A stretch of DNA of 18,859 nt from an uncultured Opitutales bacterium (lineage in GTDB: Bacteria > Verrucomicrobiota > Verrucomicrobiia > Opitutales > UBA9783): contig CAKUXH010000008.1 of the NCBI GenBank assembly GCA_934700265.1, positions 1 through 18,859 of the forward strand. The letters are read 5' to 3'. Position 1 is the stretch's first letter, and each line of letters opens with the position of its first letter. Of this stretch, positions 15,116 to 18,859 are shown piece after piece. Position numbers and translations under genes: made by a program. The notes below the pieces were generated by a model. That model saw only the letters and a list, made by a program, of their open reading frames with translations. It did not search any database and was not told the origin of the DNA.

Positions 15116-15718
15116 ATGAGACGACATCAGTTAGAATGGACAGATTATAAGCAAAGACAGTTTTCCTCATTAAAAAAATTATTAAAATTTCTTCCAACGA
15201 GAGCAAAATTGCGTAGTAGCTTTATTTTTAAAAAATTAGGTCGTGGATTTTTTGAGAGGCATCCTCAGTTGTTTTCATTTTCTTATGATTCTATGAAAGT
15301 GGCCTATTATGCAGGTTGGATCTTAACCTTTCTACCCGTCATGGGAATTCAAATTACCTTAGCCATCTTACTAGCTATTTTTCTAAAATGCAATGTAATG
15401 GTATTAGTTGCACTTCAAATGATATCTAATCCATTCACAATCGGATTTCTATGGGGAATTGAGTATCAAATTGGTAAATTTATCCTATCATTTTTCCCAT
15501 TCAAAAATCTATTCGTAACACAAACCATCGAACAGATTGAACCAACTACCAAAGGTGCTATGTTTTTAAATGCAACCCTTGCTATCTGCCTGGGAGGCCT
15601 TATTTTAGGAATCATTTTTGGGAAAATTTCTTGTCTACTCCACAAATACATTATACGAAATCGTATCACCACTTACGCACAATTTGTTGCAAAAAAAACC
15701 AAGTCTGATTCCGATTAA
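15116..15718 (+). CDS. DUF2062 family membrane protein
   Basis: The 200-residue product fits DUF2062, small inner-membrane proteins of unknown biochemical role. A basic N-terminus (1-45) is followed by hydrophobic spans near 62-82, 84-106 and 150-172, with family-like motifs FLPVMGIQITLAILLAIFLKCN (about 72-93, interrupted in part by polar residues) and ISNPFTIGFLWG (about 103-114), and a basic tail. The frame is open upstream to a GTG at 15101, but that codon is inside tRNA-Cys, so ATG 15116 is chosen. The ATG is 6 nt after the tRNA 3' end and has no Shine-Dalgarno site. In some Gram-negative bacteria DUF2062 genes neighbour cell-envelope genes; here mrdA follows after 71 nt. Confidence 0.85.
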   Translation: MRRHQLEWTDYKQRQFSSLKKLLKFLPTRAKLRSSFIFKKLGRGFFERHPQLFSFSYDSMKVAYYAGWILTFLPVMGIQITLAILLAIFLKCNVMVLVALQMISNPFTIGFLWGIEYQIGKFILSFFPFKNLFVTQTIEQIEPTTKGAMFLNATLAICLGGLILGIIFGKISCLLHKYIIRNRITTYAQFVAKKTKSDSD

Positions 15719-15789
15719 GCTACCTTAATCCACTAGGAAGTAATTATTTTTCATTGAATTATTTTTAAACATCTTTATTATAGATTTTT

Positions 15790-17595
15790 ATGGTTTGCTT
15801 TGATGCATCACATACAAATTATGGACGCATTCGATTTTTACAATGCATCGTAGCTATTCTGTTCATTATTTTAGGCATAACCATATTTTATCGTCAATAT
15901 TTTGAGTATTACACCTATAACCAATTAAACGAAAAACAATGCCTACGCCGAATCTTATATCCGGGAATACGAGGGAAAATCTATGATCGCAACGGACATT
16001 TACTTGCTACACATCGCGATTCTTTTTGTTTGTATGTCGACTTAAACCATTTTCGAAAACCATTCGAACAATTCCGACAAAAAAATAAAAACATTGAAGC
16101 TCAAAGGGAACAATTGTGGGCTTTGGTACACGATCAACTACTTTCATATGCTCAAAAAGTTGGTCCTATCCCCTTTCGTATTTCTGCTAAAAGATTACTT
16201 CAACATTACCAACAAAATATACTTCTTCCATTACTTTTAGCCCAAGACTTACCTCAAGAGCTATACGCAAAACTTCTAAACATACTACCCAATAATGGAG
16301 CTTTTAGTGTAAATATCGAAAAAATTCGATACTATCCTTATGGGAGTTCTGCGTGCCACATTATTGGATATGTATCTAAAATTTCTGAATTAAGTACAGA
16401 CAATTTACCAGGAAATTCTTTAAGGACATTTTTTTTCCCTCAAGAGAAAGGCCGAAATGGATTAGAAGCTTACTATGATGCCAAACTAAGCGGTCACAAT
16501 GGTGGAGAAATTTGGCAAGTTACCCCAGCTGGACAGGAAGAAAAAAAGCTTATTTCTATTCCTTGTATTCAAGGAGAAAATCTTCATATATCCTTAGATA
16601 TTGAATTACAAAAAATCTGCGAACAAGCTTTAGGTAATTATAAAGGATCAATTTCCATCTTAGATGTAAATACTGGAGAAGTTCTCGCCATGGTAAGCAA
16701 ACCTGATTTCGACTTAAATAAATTAAATCCTCGCATTTCAAAAGAAACATTTAAGGAAATAACAGAAAGTGGAGCTTGGCTTAATCGCGCAATACAAGGG
16801 CTGTATGCACCAGGTTCTACTTTTAAATTGATATCACTATCTGCTTTACTACGAGCAAACATTATTACCGAAGATTCAACCTATAATTGCACAGGAACTT
16901 ACAAAATTGGAACACGCCTCTTTCGATGCCATAAGCATAGTGGGCATGGACGTATCAATACAATTTCCGCTATACAATACAGCTGCAATCCATTCATATT
17001 TAAATATGGATTACAAATTAGTGCACAAAAGCTCTACCAAGAAGCCCGTTTTTATTACTTAAATACACCCACAGGTATCGATTTACCTTACGAAACGCAG
17101 AAGATTCTCATACCTTCTCCTGGGTGGAAAAAACAACGCCTCGGTGAACCATGGACCGATGGAGATACTGCTAACATGTTAATTGGGCAAGGTTATTTGC
17201 TATTAACCCCACTTAAGTTAGCTTGCTTTGCAGCAGCTTTATCAAAAAATAAAAATATTTACATCCCTCATTTTATAAAAAGTGACCCTTGGAATAGTAC
17301 TCAGGCACTCCCTGAAAAAGCATGGAATACTCTTATAAAAGGTATGAAGAAAGCAGGACAACATTATATTCATTCTATTCTAACAGCAGTAAAAACAGGC
17401 ACAGCTCAAGTAAAAATTTCAGGCACAGATAAATACAAACACATCGGTTGGATGATTGGCTTTGCCCCAATAAAAAATCCACAAATCGCATTTTGTATTG
17501 AAATTGAACAAGATGGTATAGGCGATAATTTCTGGGGAGGTCAAACTTGTGCCCCCATATCTCAAAAGATACTAAATTATTACTTTAAAAAATAA
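15790..17595 (+). CDS. mrdA: Penicillin-binding protein 2 (peptidoglycan transpeptidase)
   Basis: This 601-residue class B penicillin-binding protein cross-links peptidoglycan in the periplasm and partners the SEDS protein RodA in side-wall synthesis. One N-terminal membrane anchor (about 16-35) is followed by the dimerisation domain with RGKIYDRNGHLLATH (61-75) and the transpeptidase domain. The active-site motifs are all present: SxxK as PGSTFK with Ser343 and Lys346, SxN as SCN (398-400), and KTG as VKTGTAQ (Lys535). The motif IGQGYLLLTP and the C-terminal IGWMIGFAP favour PBP2 over FtsI. No Shine-Dalgarno site is seen at ATG 15790. In Chlamydiota peptidoglycan is confined to the division septum, where PBP2 and RodA replace FtsZ-based synthesis. 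No terminator follows. Confidence 0.95.
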   Translation: MVCFDASHTNYGRIRFLQCIVAILFIILGITIFYRQYFEYYTYNQLNEKQCLRRILYPGIRGKIYDRNGHLLATHRDSFCLYVDLNHFRKPFEQFRQKNKNIEAQREQLWALVHDQLLSYAQKVGPIPFRISAKRLLQHYQQNILLPLLLAQDLPQELYAKLLNILPNNGAFSVNIEKIRYYPYGSSACHIIGYVSKISELSTDNLPGNSLRTFFFPQEKGRNGLEAYYDAKLSGHNGGEIWQVTPAGQEEKKLISIPCIQGENLHISLDIELQKICEQALGNYKGSISILDVNTGEVLAMVSKPDFDLNKLNPRISKETFKEITESGAWLNRAIQGLYAPGSTFKLISLSALLRANIITEDSTYNCTGTYKIGTRLFRCHKHSGHGRINTISAIQYSCNPFIFKYGLQISAQKLYQEARFYYLNTPTGIDLPYETQKILIPSPGWKKQRLGEPWTDGDTANMLIGQGYLLLTPLKLACFAAALSKNKNIYIPHFIKSDPWNSTQALPEKAWNTLIKGMKKAGQHYIHSILTAVKTGTAQVKISGTDKYKHIGWMIGFAPIKNPQIAFCIEIEQDGIGDNFWGGQTCAPISQKILNYYFKK

Positions 17596-17721
17596 CCTAT
17601 TATATATTCACATACCAACTTTTGAATGAGGTAAATGATCAATGAAAATCTTACTTTTGAATAACGCTTATTAAAAACAAATCGCAATTATCAAACTATA
17701 ATCATCCTTAATAGTCATTAT

Positions 17722-17871
17722 CTACTCTTGTTGTGTAGAAAGCATTTTAGCATACTTATCTAACATAGATTTTCTATTCTTTAAAGCATTACGTATTTCA
17801 TTTTGTTGATAAATATCCGAATCTAACAAATTTGCCATAATAAATAGTATTAAGTGCAATAAAACTTTCAT
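17722..17871 (-). CDS. Possible small exported protein, 49 residues
   Basis: A frame from ATG 17871 to TAG 17722-17724 encodes 49 residues. The N-terminus MKVLLHLILFIMANLLDSD looks like a short signal sequence or anchor, and the rest (20-49) is a polar, probable amphipathic helix with heptad-like spacing. A weak purine-rich stretch AAAGAAAG precedes the ATG. I do not recognise it. It lies 14 bp downstream of a broken frame on the same strand, so it could also be a leftover of a longer decayed gene. Too short to be secure from one genome. Confidence 0.35.
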   Translation of the reverse strand: MKVLLHLILFIMANLLDSDIYQQNEIRNALKNRKSMLDKYAKMLSTQQE

Positions 17872-17885
17872 TTATACTTTCTTTA

Positions 17886-18134
17886 TCATTTTTCCCGAAT
17901 CATACCTTTCAATATTATCAGCTTTATCGAAGGATAATCTTTCAGGTATTTAATCATAGTACAGAACCAAGCAACATGAAGATCTTTAAAAAAAGATGTA
18001 AGAAAAATACCGCTTCCTAAATTACATAAGCAAGCAATATCAGCCACTTCCAAAACAATTCATATAAATGTATACCAATCTACAACAATCAATTGTCAAT
18101 CCTTCTGCCAATAATAACTTCGGCCACAAAACAT
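17886..18134 (-). pseudogene. Possible gene remnant with two in-frame UGA codons
   Basis: Read on the minus strand from ATG 18134, this frame runs 83 codons and is interrupted by TGA at codons 13 and 25, then stays open for 57 residues containing VADIACLCNLGSGIFLTSFF and KYLKDYPSIKLIILKG before TGA 17886-17888. The last part looks protein-like, with alternating hydrophobic and basic residues, but I do not recognise a family. TGA works as a stop in the neighbouring genes, so recoding is not needed to explain it. It may also be chance openness in AT-rich DNA. Confidence 0.3.
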
Positions 18135-18142
18135 ATATTATC

Positions 18143-18170
18143 TTGACAAAAATAAAAAAAAAATTAGAGT
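18143..18170 (+). promoter_or_regulatory. Candidate promoter of the symporter gene
   Basis: TTGACA (18143-18148, perfect -35) is followed 16 bp later by TAGAGT (18165-18170), a four-of-six -10 box. Transcription would start at about 18177, next to the ATG at 18178, so the mRNA would be leaderless or nearly so; no Shine-Dalgarno site precedes the ATG. The A-rich spacer makes chance matches possible. Confidence 0.4.
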
Positions 18171-18177
18171 TATAGCC

Positions 18178-18859
18178 ATGTCATGGATTGATATCGCAAT
18201 TGTATGCATTTTTTTATGCAGTACCCTATATGTTGGGCTAAAATCGGGGAAAAATATTAAGACTTTTAAAGATTATGCCATAGGTAATAGAAAATTTTCC
18301 GATTTTGTCATTTTTTGTACGGTAGCAGCTACCTGTATTGGAGGAAGCTCAACTATGGGATGCGTTGGTGCAACTTATCGTGTTGGCATAGTTCAGCTTG
18401 TAGCCCAAATTGCAACACCACTTTCTTTCATTATCATAGCAGTTTTTCTCGCTAAACAATTTGTAAATTATTATGGATGCTGCTCTCTAGGAGATATATT
18501 TTGCAAGGCCTATGGAACCTCAGGGAAAGTTATTGTAGGTATCATAGGAACCATATATGAGCTTGTTGGGTTAGGAGTACAATTTGTAGCTATGGGAACA
18601 GTCCTCACTGTTTTAACAGGATTCCCTTACATTACTAATTTATTTATTGTAGGTGGGGTTCTACTTATTTATACAGGACGAGGAGGGGTCCGAGCTGTTA
18701 CATTTACAGATATTTTGCAGTTTATCACTTTAATTATTGCTATTCCTTTAGTATTAATAATCGTTTTAAATAAAATCGGTGGTATAAATCAGTTATTTGC
18801 CTTATTACCTGAATCTCATGCTACATTTTCAGGCGAACAATTGAGACGCTACTTATTCC
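18178..18859 (+). CDS. Sodium:solute symporter (SSF family), N-terminal part
   Basis: The frame opens at ATG 18178 and stays open for 227 codons to the window end, so the gene is cut by the window, not broken. The visible part has repeated hydrophobic spans (about 3-20, 42-62, 70-92, 118-140, 150-165, 180-197). Motifs YAIGNRKFSDFVIF (34-47), AATCIGGSSTMGCVGATY and YTGRGGVRAVTFTDILQF (about 168-185) match the sodium:solute symporter family, which uses the sodium gradient to import proline, pantothenate, sugars, sialic acid or carboxylates. The GGVRAVTFTDILQF segment is the conserved TM5-6 region of the family. The substrate cannot be named from this half. It has no obvious partner gene here. 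Confidence 0.9.
   Translation, partial: MSWIDIAIVCIFLCSTLYVGLKSGKNIKTFKDYAIGNRKFSDFVIFCTVAATCIGGSSTMGCVGATYRVGIVQLVAQIATPLSFIIIAVFLAKQFVNYYGCCSLGDIFCKAYGTSGKVIVGIIGTIYELVGLGVQFVAMGTVLTVLTGFPYITNLFIVGGVLLIYTGRGGVRAVTFTDILQFITLIIAIPLVLIIVLNKIGGINQLFALLPESHATFSGEQLRRYLF

Larger units (their letters stand above)
17596..18177. other. 582-bp region without a secure gene
   Basis: This stretch between mrdA and the symporter holds only the two weak minus-strand candidates described separately. Its left part (17596-17721) contains a 10-bp direct repeat ACTTTTGAAT at 17618-17627 and 17653-17662 and a GAGGTAAATG sequence followed by a 9-codon frame, both of doubtful meaning. No tRNA, terminator hairpin or insertion-sequence end is visible. 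It looks like eroding DNA. Confidence 0.6.

Noticed and set aside
17631-17662. GAGGTAAATG leader-peptide-like 9-codon frame after mrdA
   Set aside because: It has a good spacing signal but no attenuator hairpin or downstream gene on that strand within range; probably chance.
17618-17662. 10-bp direct repeat ACTTTTGAAT
   Set aside because: Only two AT-rich copies with no array or element ends; no sign of CRISPR or target-site duplication.

Overview
This 18.9-kb, AT-rich window looks like a chromosomal segment of an obligate intracellular bacterium. A member of the Chlamydiota outside the classical Chlamydiaceae is the best guess. The reasons are a SUF iron-sulphur operon next to an Opp/Dpp-type ATPase and not far from a penicillin-binding protein 2 (from memory, suf, dpp and pbp genes lie close together in Chlamydia trachomatis), a type III secretion translocator-like protein, weak or absent Shine-Dalgarno sites, single scattered tRNA genes, and several conserved-looking proteins of unknown function. 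The assignment is inference; no rRNA or other taxonomic marker is present.

Layout. 1-4957 (minus strand): a possible single transcription unit running leftward, made of a NitT/TauT-type ABC ATPase and its overlapping permease, an orphan Opp/Dpp-type ATPase, then sufC, sufB and the start of sufD, which runs off the left edge. 5075-5828 (plus): tRNA-Phe and a small exported zinc-ribbon protein, closed by a perfect-stem bidirectional terminator shared with the next gene. 5880-6929 (minus): a stand-alone type III translocator-like protein. 7036-12069 (plus): tRNA-Arg(CCU) followed closely by a putative lipoprotein, priA, a YhcH/NanQ-like protein, a GT9 heptosyltransferase-like enzyme and a DUF5131 (Gp37/Gp68) protein, spaced so tightly that they look like one operon. 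12105-13854 (minus): an aminoglycoside-phosphotransferase-fold kinase and an RluD-family pseudouridine synthase, one base apart. 14101-17595 (plus): tRNA-Asp with a good promoter, an acidic-tailed unknown protein, tRNA-Cys, a DUF2062 membrane protein starting 6 nt after that tRNA, and penicillin-binding protein 2 (mrdA). 17596-18177: a 582-bp stretch that appears to be decaying, with one possible 49-residue small gene and one reading frame broken by two in-frame UGA codons. 18178-end (plus): the N-terminal third to half of a sodium:solute symporter.

How it fits together. Most genes are housekeeping: iron-sulphur assembly, replication restart, ribosomal RNA modification, cell-wall synthesis and nutrient import. 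The accessory-looking parts are the segment between tRNA-Phe and tRNA-Arg (exported zinc-ribbon protein plus orphan translocator), the NitT/TauT transporter upstream of suf, and the decayed gap before the symporter. No insertion sequence, CRISPR array, integrase or rRNA gene is visible. I see no clearly new multi-gene system; the most interesting leads are the orphan translocator between two tRNAs, the ABC transporter-suf arrangement, the tRNA-mRNA junctions and the DUF5131 gene inside the priA operon.
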